Below the pieces are notes generated by a model that was not told the DNA's origin, made no database searches, and worked only from the letters and a program-made list of their open reading frames with translations. Positions 42,114-50,685 of a DNA stretch of 64,000 nucleotides are shown here, piece after piece. Source of the DNA: Paenibacillus taichungensis (GTDB taxonomy: Bacteria > Bacillota > Bacilli > Paenibacillales > Paenibacillaceae); contig NZ_QEVW01000014.1 of the NCBI RefSeq assembly GCF_003287275.1, forward strand, positions 488,121 through 552,120, given 5' to 3'. How positions within the stretch are numbered: the stretch's first letter is position 1; each line of letters opens with the position of its first letter. A program made the position numbers and the translations under genes.

Positions 42114-43043
42114 TTATTTCTTGTTTGTATCCGTACGTGGATCAAGTACATCGCGCAACCAATCTCCCAGGAAAATGACACCTAGGACCGTCAGGGTAAT
42201 TGCCAGTCCAGGGAAAGTTGCCACCCACCAGCTTGTTGCTACATATTGTCTTCCATCACTGAGCATACCTCCCCAGGAAATGTCAGGTGGCTTAATGCCC
42301 AGGCCCAGGAAACTGAGCGAAGCTTCCATTATGATCGTGGTCCCAACATTCATACCGCAGATCACGATAAAGGAAGATAAGATATTCGGCAGAATGTGTT
42401 TTAGAATCAATCTCCCATTCTTGGCACCGATCGATCTTGCAGCGTGAACAAAGTCCCGTTCCTTGATACTTAACACTTCACTGCGGACCACACGGGTGAA
42501 AGGAACCCAGTTCGTCACACCGATAACCAATATCAGTGTCGTAATCCCAGGCCCCACAATAGCCATCACAACGAGCATAAACAGAATGGTAGGGATGGCC
42601 ATGAATGCATCACCCACGCGCATAATAACTGCATCCAGCCATTTTCCGTAAAATCCGGACAAGAGACCAAGAATGGCACCGATGATTCCGGACACGATGA
42701 CTGCTCCCATTCCTACGATTAATGAAACACGCGCACCATATACGATTCGGCTCCACATGTCCCTGCCCAGATTATCCGTACCCAGCCAGTATTCAGCCGT
42801 TCCCCCATCAAGCCAAGCTGGCGGTTTAAGACGATTGAGGGGATTCACTGCACCAGGGTCATGACTCGTTAACAGAGGTGCCCATATGGCGATTAACACA
42901 ACCAACAAAACGAGCACAGCACCAAATATTCCGGTCTTGCTGACGATCAGTTGTTTCCAGATATAGCGAAGTCCTGTTGGTGTACGTACATTCTCATGTT
43001 CCTGTTCTGCACCCGGCATTGGCATTTCATTGCTGCCTGTCAT
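42114..43043 (-). CDS. oligopeptide/dipeptide ABC transporter permease (DppC-like)
   Basis: 309 residues with six helices. ABC permease EAA motif region HAARSIGAKNGRLILKHILPNILSS, N-terminal tail, and LLGTDNLGRDMWSRIVYGARVSL, the conserved DppC/OppC block. ATG at 43043, 8 nt after AGGAGG; the GTG three codons earlier was rejected. It pairs with DppB upstream in the peptide transporter. No ATPase gene (DppD/F) is seen in the operon, so it must use a shared one. Confidence 0.92.
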   Translation of the reverse strand: MTGSNEMPMPGAEQEHENVRTPTGLRYIWKQLIVSKTGIFGAVLVLLVVLIAIWAPLLTSHDPGAVNPLNRLKPPAWLDGGTAEYWLGTDNLGRDMWSRIVYGARVSLIVGMGAVIVSGIIGAILGLLSGFYGKWLDAVIMRVGDAFMAIPTILFMLVVMAIVGPGITTLILVIGVTNWVPFTRVVRSEVLSIKERDFVHAARSIGAKNGRLILKHILPNILSSFIVICGMNVGTTIIMEASLSFLGLGIKPPDISWGGMLSDGRQYVATSWWVATFPGLAITLTVLGVIFLGDWLRDVLDPRTDTNKK

Positions 43044-43058
43044 CGATTGCACCTCCTT

Positions 43059-43976
43059 CTAATCGTATTTAATGCGTGGATCAAGCAGTCGGTAGGCCAC
43101 GTCCGTCAGAATATTCGTTACAACCACGATAAACGCAATAACAAAAACAGCTGCCTGTACAATCGCCATGTCATGGGTGTTGACTGCAACAACCAGCAAC
43201 TGACCCAGCCCGGGCCAGGAGAATACCGTCTCCGTAATCAATGTCCCACCAATCAAGCTTGTAAACTGCAAACTCATAATCGTTACGACCGGAATCAATC
43301 CGTTACGAAACGCATGTTTGCCAATCACGACCATCCTTCCAAGCCCCTTGCTTCGTGCTGTACGGATGTAATCCTGACTCAGAATTTCCAGCATGCTAGA
43401 GCGAATCAGACGAGTCATCTGAGCAGCAAGCCCGACCCCTAATGTAAAGGCAGGCAATATCAGATGTGATACTCCGCCGCGGCCAGATACAGGCAAAACT
43501 CCCCACATCACGGAAAATAACAAAATGAGCATGATGCCCATCCAAAAGTTCGGCATAGCTTTACCAATGACCGATATCCCGGAGATGATCAGATCGGTAA
43601 ACGTATTACGTTTGACTGCTGAGGCAACTCCAAGCGGTACAGCCATAACAATGGCAAAAAACATCGCTGCAACAGCCAGTTCAAAGCTGGCCGGCAATCG
43701 TTCCAGTACAAGCTGTAAAGCAGGTTCTCCATAACGGAAGGATTGACCAAAGTCTCCCTGCAAAGCGCTGCCAAGGAACTTCATATACTGTGTGTATAAC
43801 GGCTGGTCCAATCCGAGTGCCTGCGTTAATACAGCGCGGTCTTCAGCAGTAGCTGTTTCGGGCAGCATCAGAGCAACCGGGTCACCCGTGACGCGGACTA
43901 ATATAAATACGATTAGTGAAACAATGAACAGGACCGGAATAACCTGCAGTAGTGACTTAAGTACATATTTGCCCAT
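43059..43976 (-). CDS. oligopeptide/dipeptide ABC transporter permease (DppB-like)
   Basis: 305 residues. The N-terminal TM, MSIVFILVRVTGDPVALMLP block and EAA region YIRTARSKGLGRMVVIGKHAFRNGLIP are typical of DppB/OppB. ATG 43976 is 11 nt after AGGAGG; the GTG at 43988 overlaps that site and was rejected. It forms the membrane channel with DppC for peptides delivered by the lipoprotein upstream. Confidence 0.92.
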   Translation of the reverse strand: MGKYVLKSLLQVIPVLFIVSLIVFILVRVTGDPVALMLPETATAEDRAVLTQALGLDQPLYTQYMKFLGSALQGDFGQSFRYGEPALQLVLERLPASFELAVAAMFFAIVMAVPLGVASAVKRNTFTDLIISGISVIGKAMPNFWMGIMLILLFSVMWGVLPVSGRGGVSHLILPAFTLGVGLAAQMTRLIRSSMLEILSQDYIRTARSKGLGRMVVIGKHAFRNGLIPVVTIMSLQFTSLIGGTLITETVFSWPGLGQLLVVAVNTHDMAIVQAAVFVIAFIVVVTNILTDVAYRLLDPRIKYD

Positions 43977-44075
43977 TTCTCTGTCCACCTCCTTCTAAAA
44001 AAGAACGACAGGAACGTGGTACAGTCCCTGCCGTTCTCGGCTTATCCTTGTCATAACAGGTTGTTCTGTCTGATG

Positions 44076-45641
44076 TTACTGTGCAGGTGTAATCTCGTCA
44101 GCATAGAACATTTCATCGCTGCGCGGCTCGAAGTTCACACGGCTATCGGTACCATATACCCCTTCCATCTGGTACAAATACACAGCTGGGCGATCTTCAG
44201 CAAGAATTTGCTGTACTTGCTGGTACTCTTTCTCCCTGGATGCCGGGTCCATGTTAACCAGTGCGGACTGAAGCAATTTCTCCACTTCCGGATTGTTATA
44301 ATCCGACTCTCCTTTGGCCTCGTCCAACATGTACCGATTGTAGTTATTTGAAGCATCAAAGAGGGAATTACCAATTCCAATCATGAAGATTTCCTTGAAT
44401 GATTTGGAACTGTAACGTTCACTGAAAGCACTTGGTTCAAGCACGTCCAGATTAATTTTGAAGCCCACTTGCTCCAGCATCGCTGCCACAACTTCGGCAG
44501 GCTCTTTGTACTGTGAGGATACCGAGATGGTCATCTCCGCTTCACCTTCTGCATAACCTGCTTCCTGTAACAGCTGCTTCGCCTTCTCTTGATCATAAAG
44601 TGATGTTTGGTACAACGAAGGATCTGCCCCAAAGTTACCAGGTGTTACGGATGTGCGAGTCACAATACCTGCACCTCCGGCAATGCTGTCTACAATGCCC
44701 TGCTTGTCGATTGCCAGATCAATAGCCTCCCGAACCTTCGGATCAGCTGTGACACTGCCCTCTGTTTGGCGGAAAATCAACTGAAGTACACGCTGAATCG
44801 GCGCTTTGACAATCTTCTTGTCTGCTTCTCCTTCAATGCGGGCAATATCTGTCGACGGAATGGAAGCTGCGATATCAACACCACCTGCCAGCAGTTCAGA
44901 TACACGTGTGGAAGCTTCGGGGATGACACGGAATACAACCTCATTCCATTTCGGTTCACCATCGAAGTAATTTTCATTTTTCACAAGTTCGACGCGATCA
45001 TCTTTTGTCCATTTACTAAACTTATATGGACCTGTGCCAACAGGTTGTTTCAGGAATTTATCAAACCCATTATCCTTAATATATTTGGCAGGCAGAATGC
45101 CAGCCCCCATCTTGGACAGACGATTAAGCAGCAACGGATCTGGTCCGTCGGTAATAATATCTACCGTATATTCATCGACCACTTTCACTTCTACAATGTT
45201 TTTGAAGTAGCTGTTTTGTTTCAGAGTGCTGTCTTTGGCTACGCGCTCCAGTGTATACTTCACATCTGCTGAGGTGAATGGATCACCGTTATGGAAGGTC
45301 ACTCCTTCACGCAGCTTGAAGCGCCATGTGGTGTCATTCACTTGCTCCCATGTAGTTGCGAGACCTGGAACCTTCTTCTGTTCACTATCATTTTTGATTA
45401 GATAATCAAATACGTTGACCAGCACCGCTTCACTGGATGTATTATTGTTGTTGTGCGGGTCAAAGCTCTCAATATCCGTAGCAGCTGCGATGGTAAGCGT
45501 AGTGCTGGCAGAAGAACTACTGCCAGATTCACTTGATGCTGAATTGCTATCCGTGCCAGTGGTCTTGCCACCGCAAGCGCTCAGCACCAGTACTACAGCC
45601 AATAATGTGATCCACATGCCAGTCCATTGTCTTTTTTTCAT
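44076..45641 (-). CDS. oligopeptide-binding lipoprotein (SBP family 5)
   Basis: 521 residues. Lipoprotein signal with lipobox LSAC, lipidated Cys23, then a Ser-rich linker. The mature part carries family-5 solute-binding features: TIAAATDIESFDPHNNN, TWRFKLREGVTFHNGDPFTSADVKYTLERV, GTGPYKF and EIAxxxDKxxIV-like KVREAIDLAIDKQGI. It captures short peptides (or nickel/glutathione) for DppBC. Its start overlaps the M20 stop by four bases, with GGGGAG upstream. The operon has no ATPase, as stated for DppC. Confidence 0.94.
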   Translation of the reverse strand: MKKRQWTGMWITLLAVVLVLSACGGKTTGTDSNSASSESGSSSSASTTLTIAAATDIESFDPHNNNNTSSEAVLVNVFDYLIKNDSEQKKVPGLATTWEQVNDTTWRFKLREGVTFHNGDPFTSADVKYTLERVAKDSTLKQNSYFKNIVEVKVVDEYTVDIITDGPDPLLLNRLSKMGAGILPAKYIKDNGFDKFLKQPVGTGPYKFSKWTKDDRVELVKNENYFDGEPKWNEVVFRVIPEASTRVSELLAGGVDIAASIPSTDIARIEGEADKKIVKAPIQRVLQLIFRQTEGSVTADPKVREAIDLAIDKQGIVDSIAGGAGIVTRTSVTPGNFGADPSLYQTSLYDQEKAKQLLQEAGYAEGEAEMTISVSSQYKEPAEVVAAMLEQVGFKINLDVLEPSAFSERYSSKSFKEIFMIGIGNSLFDASNNYNRYMLDEAKGESDYNNPEVEKLLQSALVNMDPASREKEYQQVQQILAEDRPAVYLYQMEGVYGTDSRVNFEPRSDEMFYADEITPAQ

Positions 45642-46849
45642 TTTCCATGCTCCCCCTCAGAAGTTGTGTGTCTTGCCAAAAATTCAAGCGCTACGGCGGA
45701 CAGCATGCCCACACCATATGGCATGACCGCCTCATCCAGATCGAACATCGGATGGTGAAGCGGATAACGAGTTCGCTCTTCCTCGTTTCCTGAACCCAAT
45801 CGGAAAAAAACACCCGGAATCTGTTCACAATAGAATGCGAAATCTTCTCCACCCGTGGATGGTGGAATACTGCTCCATCCCTTCGCCCATTCGAGTCCGT
45901 CAACGGTCTCCGTAAGCAGGTCAACCATACCCAGATCGTTAACCACTACGGGGTAACCATCGCCATAGATGACCTCGTGACCAGCCCCGAACGAACTGCA
46001 CACCCCACTTACGACCTGTTCAATCAAGGCTGGCATGCGTTCACGAATGGCTGGAGAGAGTGTTCGAACCGTGCCGATCATCTCAACCTCCGGTGCAATT
46101 GCTGTTCCCATGTAGCCCCCGGTGATTTTACCAATCGTTACCACAACAGGTTCCAGCGGGTCTACCATACGACTAGCCAGATTCTGTAGTGCAGTGATGA
46201 CCTGAGCAGATACAGCAATGGCATCGATACCTTCATGCGGCCTCGCAGCATGTCCACCCTTGCCAAGTACCCGAATCACCAGACGGTCTGCCGAAGCAAA
46301 CGCTACGCCTTTGCTTACCCCGACGGTACCCGTATCTTGTCCTGGAGTCATATGCAGTCCTGCGATCGCGTCCACCTTCGGATTTTCAAGTACTCCATCC
46401 TGAATCATGGCACGTGCACCTGCCAATCCTTCCTCCGCAGGCTGGAACACAAATTTGATGTTGCCCGACTTCGGTCGGCCGAGGCTCGTTAGCAGCTTAG
46501 CCGCTCCCATCAGAATGGTTGTATGGGCGTCGTGCCCGCACAGATGCGCCTTGCCTTCTACTTGGGAACTGTACTCAGCCGACTTCTGATCCTGTATAGG
46601 CAATGCGTCCATATCTGCCCGAAGTGCAAACGTGGGGCCCTCAGTCTCTCCCCTCAGCAAACCTACCACTCCGGTTTTTCCGACATTGCGCGTTACTTCA
46701 AGACCCAGGCTTTCCAAATGTTTGGCTACGATCTCTGACGTTCTGAACTCCTCATAGCCGATTTCCGGATGGGAATGAAAATCTCTCCGCCAGGCAATGA
46801 GTTGGGGCTGCAATGCTTGTGCGAGTTGATATAGTTGTGATTGGTCCAT
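45638..46849 (-). CDS. M20-family amidohydrolase/peptidase
   Basis: 403 residues. Typical M20 motifs: RRDFHSHPEIGYEEFRT, ALRADMDALPIQ, CGHDAHTTILMGAAKLL (metal Cys/His), FVFQPAEEG (Glu), and a dimerisation domain. It has similarity to hippuricase/N-acyl-L-amino-acid amidohydrolases (AmaA, YxeP), which hydrolyse acylated amino acids or dipeptides. Start ATG 46849 with GGGGATG upstream; the A of its ATG is shared with the GntR stop (TAATG). With uptake and S9 genes it handles acylated peptides in the cytoplasm. Confidence 0.93.
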   Translation of the reverse strand: MDQSQLYQLAQALQPQLIAWRRDFHSHPEIGYEEFRTSEIVAKHLESLGLEVTRNVGKTGVVGLLRGETEGPTFALRADMDALPIQDQKSAEYSSQVEGKAHLCGHDAHTTILMGAAKLLTSLGRPKSGNIKFVFQPAEEGLAGARAMIQDGVLENPKVDAIAGLHMTPGQDTGTVGVSKGVAFASADRLVIRVLGKGGHAARPHEGIDAIAVSAQVITALQNLASRMVDPLEPVVVTIGKITGGYMGTAIAPEVEMIGTVRTLSPAIRERMPALIEQVVSGVCSSFGAGHEVIYGDGYPVVVNDLGMVDLLTETVDGLEWAKGWSSIPPSTGGEDFAFYCEQIPGVFFRLGSGNEEERTRYPLHHPMFDLDEAVMPYGVGMLSAVALEFLARHTTSEGEHGK

Positions 46850-47598
46850 TAGTTCTCATCCCCTTTTTTATCATCCGATTCTGATACCAGTCGCGCATAG
46901 ATCGCATCAGCCGAGAATTCAATATGTCTTTTCATTGTTTCCCGGGACTTGATACTGTCATGTGCTTTCAGTGCTTCAAGAATCTCCATATGTATCCCAT
47001 GATTGACGGAGCGGATTCGGTCATCATATGGCATCAGATCCAATGCCGGATTAATTTTTGTTCTGATCTGTCTCACGGCGGCCTCGCAGTATGGATTCCC
47101 AGAAGCCTTGGCAATGGTTAGATGGAACTTCACATCCAGAGCCCGGAACCATTCCCTTGTACAATGAGGTTCAATGCTTTGCTCCATATAAGCTTCCAGC
47201 AGCTCAAGCTCGCCTGCAGTAATCCGCTCAGCAGCCAGAAAAGCCGCTTCCGGCTCAATAATGGTTCGGTATTCAAACACTTTCAGCATCTGTTCCCAAT
47301 CCCGTTTAATTTCTTCTCTTGTGCGTTTATGAGAATTGGCTGTCAAAGGCAAGACAAAAGTTCCACCCTTAGCTCCCACGCGTTTCTCAATCAGACCCTT
47401 GTCTTCCAGCGTGGATAACGCCTCACGTACCGTAATGCGACTCGCATTAAAAATCTCGGCCAATTCTCGTTCAGAAGGAAGCTGCTCTTCACTCATTAAT
47501 TCTTTTAGTATGATGGCTTCCTCCAGTTGTTCTCTAATAAATTCACTGACCTTTTTGGTAGATACTTTTTCAAAACGAAATGAAAACGTACTGGACAT
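46849..47598 (-). CDS. FadR/GntR-family repressor of the peptide-use operon
   Basis: 249 residues. N-terminal winged helix (SEFIREQLEEAIILKELMSEEQLPSERELAEIFNASRITVREALSTLEDKGLIEKRVG) and C-terminal FCD ligand domain with metal/ligand residues in EYRTIIEPEAAFLAAERI and KFHLTIAKASGNPY. ATG 47598 with GGAG 7 nt upstream; the longer frame to 47742 runs through the operator and promoter region. It is the first gene of the operon and probably autoregulated by a GGTCTAGACC dyad at 47621-47630, with its product's ligand a peptide or amino acid. Confidence 0.92.
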   Translation of the reverse strand: MSSTFSFRFEKVSTKKVSEFIREQLEEAIILKELMSEEQLPSERELAEIFNASRITVREALSTLEDKGLIEKRVGAKGGTFVLPLTANSHKRTREEIKRDWEQMLKVFEYRTIIEPEAAFLAAERITAGELELLEAYMEQSIEPHCTREWFRALDVKFHLTIAKASGNPYCEAAVRQIRTKINPALDLMPYDDRIRSVNHGIHMEILEALKAHDSIKSRETMKRHIEFSADAIYARLVSESDDKKGDEN

Positions 47599-47620
47599 GT
47601 GAACACTCCGATCTGTAAAT

Positions 47621-47639
47621 GGTCTAGACCTTATACCAT
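47621..47639. promoter_or_regulatory. candidate FadR-type operator of the peptide-use operon
   Basis: A perfect 10-bp dyad GGTCTAGACC (47621-47630) inside an outer AATGG/CCATT arrangement (about 47618-47641). It fits the GGT...ACC-type sites of FadR-family repressors and lies 23 nt before the GntR ATG (inference). Confidence 0.6.
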
Positions 47640-47722
47640 TAATATAATTCCGACTAAACAGATATGCAATACTTTTTTTGATGATTTTATAAATAGTTTT
47701 CAACTCGGCCCGTTTTCCAAAC

Positions 47723-47761
47723 AAAAAAAGATGCATCTGCATTAGACAGACACATCTTTTT
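47723..47761 (-). terminator. terminator after GT2 gene
   Basis: AAAAAGATG (47725-47733) pairs with CATCTTTTT (47753-47761), with T-run on the minus strand. It lies 18 nt after the GT2 stop at 47779. Confidence 0.75.
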
Positions 47762-47778
47762 AGTTTGAATTATCCCCT

Positions 47779-48492
47779 CTATAATCCCTTATCTGCATAT
47801 GATCTGAAATCTTCCGTAACTGCTAACCGTTTGCTTCCTTCCAGGTAAAAGCTATCATCTGCTCTCCAGGTATGACTTTTTTTATTTTGTCTCCGGTGAT
47901 ACACATAGTTATATGGTGACGTAGCATAAGTTTTGAATCCTCTTTTTCTGCATTGTCTTAGAAAGGTTACATCTTCTCCAACGGAACGATCCGTGAAACG
48001 AACCTTCTTCAATATCTCCCTTTTGAACAGAAGTGTGCCGCCTTGTATAAATTCCACATATTTATTCTTTTCTTTGGGTGATCTCACCAGCAGCGTTTTT
48101 GAAGCACCCAAGTAAACCAAACATGAATGTTTGCCCACAATATCGCTTTTCGTTCGTTTTAGTCCATTCACTTGTTCTTTCAAATAAAATGGCGAGTAGT
48201 AGTCATCATCATCAAATTTGGCGATCAACGGGAATCGGGCTCGGGTAATCCCGGCATTCAGGCTTTGTCCAAGCGATATGCTTTCTGGTACTTGATATAC
48301 GCTAACATTTGCATGTTTTCGAACGCGATTTTGATATAATTGCAGATTCATGCTGTCATGATTCAAAATGATGATTAGCTCTTTTGCCTTATAGCGCTGT
48401 CGATTGTAATTTTGCAGGATATTGTCAAAGAATTGTGGCCGATTGGTACATACTATAATAGAGACACCGTTTCCCGTTTTATTTGCTGTCAT
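47779..48492 (-). CDS. family 2 glycosyltransferase, short
   Basis: 237 residues. GT-A fold: SIIVCTNRPQFFDNIL at the N-terminus, ISLGQSLNAGITRAR, then the metal-binding FDDDDYYSPFYLKEQV and GEDVTFLRQC. ATG 48492 chosen with AGAGGG 6 nt upstream. It lacks a membrane segment; the acceptor is unknown. Single gene between two terminators, with no other glycan genes beside it. Confidence 0.88.
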   Translation of the reverse strand: MTANKTGNGVSIIVCTNRPQFFDNILQNYNRQRYKAKELIIILNHDSMNLQLYQNRVRKHANVSVYQVPESISLGQSLNAGITRARFPLIAKFDDDDYYSPFYLKEQVNGLKRTKSDIVGKHSCLVYLGASKTLLVRSPKEKNKYVEFIQGGTLLFKREILKKVRFTDRSVGEDVTFLRQCRKRGFKTYATSPYNYVYHRRQNKKSHTWRADDSFYLEGSKRLAVTEDFRSYADKGL

Positions 48493-48583
48493 GACATACC
48501 CTCTTTTCTGCACAAATATGTTTTTTCATCATACGTTCAGAAGTAGAGAATGGTATAGACGAATCGATAGCGTATAAAAGGCC

Positions 48584-48623
48584 AAAAAACCCTCTGTCCT
48601 CAAGATCAGGACAAAGGGTTTTT
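48584..48623. terminator. bidirectional terminator between Gfo/Idh gene and GT2 gene
   Basis: AAAACCCTctGTCCT pairs with AGGACaaAGGGTTTT; T-rich on both strands. Confidence 0.8.
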
Positions 48624-48632
48624 AAATTCATT

Positions 48633-49730
48633 CTAGGCTTGATTGGATTCGTTCATGTAAACGGCTTTACCTGTGCGAGCAGACTCATAGAGTGCCTCCA
48701 GGATCTGTGAAACTACCAAAGCCTGTTTAGGTGTTACAACCGGCTCCAGATCTTTATCGATCGCTTCGATCCACTTTCTCATCTCTACATCCGGCGCACT
48801 TTCACTCTTCCCATCGTAGAAAGCGACCCCGCCTGCACTCAGTTCAATTTCGTTGGTGTACAAACGGCTGAATTTCTCACCATTGATGCGCAAACCATTC
48901 TTCATATCCGCACCTGCTTCGCTTCCGCTCAAGCTGCATTTCGCTTCATCCACATCCAGTGAATTGAGCGCCCAGCTGGACTCCAGCATAATTGTCGCGC
49001 CATTCTCCATTACGATCATACCAAAAGCGGAATCTTCAACCGAGAATTTCTCCGGGTCCCAAGGGCCCCATGCATTGGCTGCATTTTCTCTTTGTGAAAG
49101 CTCGTGATACGTTGTGCCCAGAACAACCTTCGGTTGATAGTTATCCATCATCCACAGTGTCAGGTCAAGTGCGTGTGTACCGATGTCAATCAACGGTCCG
49201 CCGCCTTGTTTCTCCTCATCAAGGAAAACACCCCAAGTCGGTACCGCTCTTCTTCTAATCGCATGTGCTTTGGCAAAGTAAATCGAACCCAGTTCGCCAG
49301 CTTCACACATCTGCTTCAGGTATAAGCTGTCTTCTCTGAAACGGTTATTGTATCCGATAGTCAGTTTTTTACCAGTACGCTCCGCTGCTTCAAGCATTTT
49401 TTGCGCTTCAGCAGAAGTCTTGGCCATTGGTTTTTCACACATAACGTGTTTTCCGGATTCCAGTGCAGCAATCGAAATCTCTGCGTGAGAGATATTTGGC
49501 GTAAGAACATGAACAATATCAATTGTCGCATCCTGAAGTAATTCTTGATAATCCGTGTATACCTGTGCTTCGGCACTACCATACTTTTCTTTGGCTTCTT
49601 CGGCACGTTCCTGAACGATATCGCAAAAAGCAACTAGTTCTACATTATCAAGCCTGCTCAGACTTGGCAGATGTTTGCCGTTTGCAATCCCGCCACAGCC
49701 AATAATCCCTACACGATACGTTTTACTCAT
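48633..49730 (-). CDS. Gfo/Idh/MocA-family NAD(P)-dependent dehydrogenase
   Basis: 365 residues. N-terminal Rossmann domain VGIIGCGGIANGKHLPSL, the EKP motif in VMCEKPMAKTSAEAQ (with catalytic Lys), and a C-terminal substrate domain with GGGPLIDIGTHALDLTLWMM (Asp/His pair typical of inositol and sugar dehydrogenases). It oxidises a sugar or cyclitol with NAD(P)+, substrate unknown. GAGGGTGATT lies before the ATG. It is the last gene after the AraC gene and the other Gfo/Idh gene, all minus strand. Confidence 0.93.
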   Translation of the reverse strand: MSKTYRVGIIGCGGIANGKHLPSLSRLDNVELVAFCDIVQERAEEAKEKYGSAEAQVYTDYQELLQDATIDIVHVLTPNISHAEISIAALESGKHVMCEKPMAKTSAEAQKMLEAAERTGKKLTIGYNNRFREDSLYLKQMCEAGELGSIYFAKAHAIRRRAVPTWGVFLDEEKQGGGPLIDIGTHALDLTLWMMDNYQPKVVLGTTYHELSQRENAANAWGPWDPEKFSVEDSAFGMIVMENGATIMLESSWALNSLDVDEAKCSLSGSEAGADMKNGLRINGEKFSRLYTNEIELSAGGVAFYDGKSESAPDVEMRKWIEAIDKDLEPVVTPKQALVVSQILEALYESARTGKAVYMNESNQA

Positions 49731-49742
49731 ATCTAATCACCC

Positions 49743-50666
49743 TCACTTTTGGTTTGGTTGTTTCATTTTACGGAAAGCCGATGGGGTCATCCCCAGACGC
49801 TTGCGAAAAACAGCATGCAAATAATTCGCATTGGTAAACCCTGAAGCCAGGGCAATTTGCTCGATGGAAACATTACTTTCTTCCAGATTGCGGCATACCG
49901 CGCGCAGGCGGATATCCTCCAACACACGGCTGAAAGGCATTTCCGGTTGAACCTGATAAAAGATGCGTTGCAGTTGTCTGCTGCTAATATGCAGCTTCTC
50001 CGCTACATTCTCCAGCGTTACTGCCGAAGGATGATTTGCCTCCATATACTGAATGGCATAATCGTACCTGTACACCGACATGTCTCGCACGGGAGCTTCC
50101 GCCCGATTTCCTCCGATATCGTAGGCTCGGACAGTCTTCAGCAGAATACTGATCACCTGCTGCTTAATAGACGTGTAATATCCGATCAGTTTTCGGTCAC
50201 AAGCCTCATAGGCTTCCAAGAAGCAATTCATGGCGCGATGATAATCATGTACCGGAACAAGCGGAAGTGTTCTAAGCTTTTCGATCGTTTCCTCTGATTC
50301 TGCTGCCTCCCACGGATCTACACCCTCTCTGGGATGTTCGATGATATCCACGTGTAGGCATAATTCATCCATGGCCTCTTGTGAATCCGCCTCCTGATAA
50401 TGAACAAGACCCGGGCCCGTTAAATACAGCATGCCTTCAGAGAGCGGATGCATCTCATCCCCCAGAATGACTTTCCCTTTCCCTCTAGGGATGAAATGTA
50501 ACTCGAATTCTGCATGGTTATGAAAATCAACGATTCTGCCTGCTGGAAAAGAAGTCAGATGAAATCGCAGTACGCGTATTTCGTAGTGCCCCCACAGAAT
50601 CGAGACATCCAGCCTTTCCAGGATATCCTGTCGTTCAAGCATCTTCTCAAAAGGATATCGGCTCAA
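49743..50666 (-). CDS. AraC-family regulator between two Gfo/Idh dehydrogenase genes
   Basis: 307 residues. N-terminal cupin sensor (HNHAEFELHFIPRGKGKVILG, SEGMLYLTGPGLVHYQ) and C-terminal double HTH (VTLENVAEKLHISSRQLQRIFYQ; EQIALASGFTNANYLHAVFRKRLGMTPSAFRK). Start TTG 50666, with GGAGG 7 nt upstream, chosen over the TTG at 50681, which overlaps that site. It is 12 nt before the next gene and follows the Gfo/Idh gene by 19 nt, so all three may be one operon for a sugar or inositol derivative. Confidence 0.9.
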   Translation of the reverse strand: MSRYPFEKMLERQDILERLDVSILWGHYEIRVLRFHLTSFPAGRIVDFHNHAEFELHFIPRGKGKVILGDEMHPLSEGMLYLTGPGLVHYQEADSQEAMDELCLHVDIIEHPREGVDPWEAAESEETIEKLRTLPLVPVHDYHRAMNCFLEAYEACDRKLIGYYTSIKQQVISILLKTVRAYDIGGNRAEAPVRDMSVYRYDYAIQYMEANHPSAVTLENVAEKLHISSRQLQRIFYQVQPEMPFSRVLEDIRLRAVCRNLEESNVSIEQIALASGFTNANYLHAVFRKRLGMTPSAFRKMKQPNQK

Positions 50667-50685
50667 TGCGGCACCTCCCAATACC

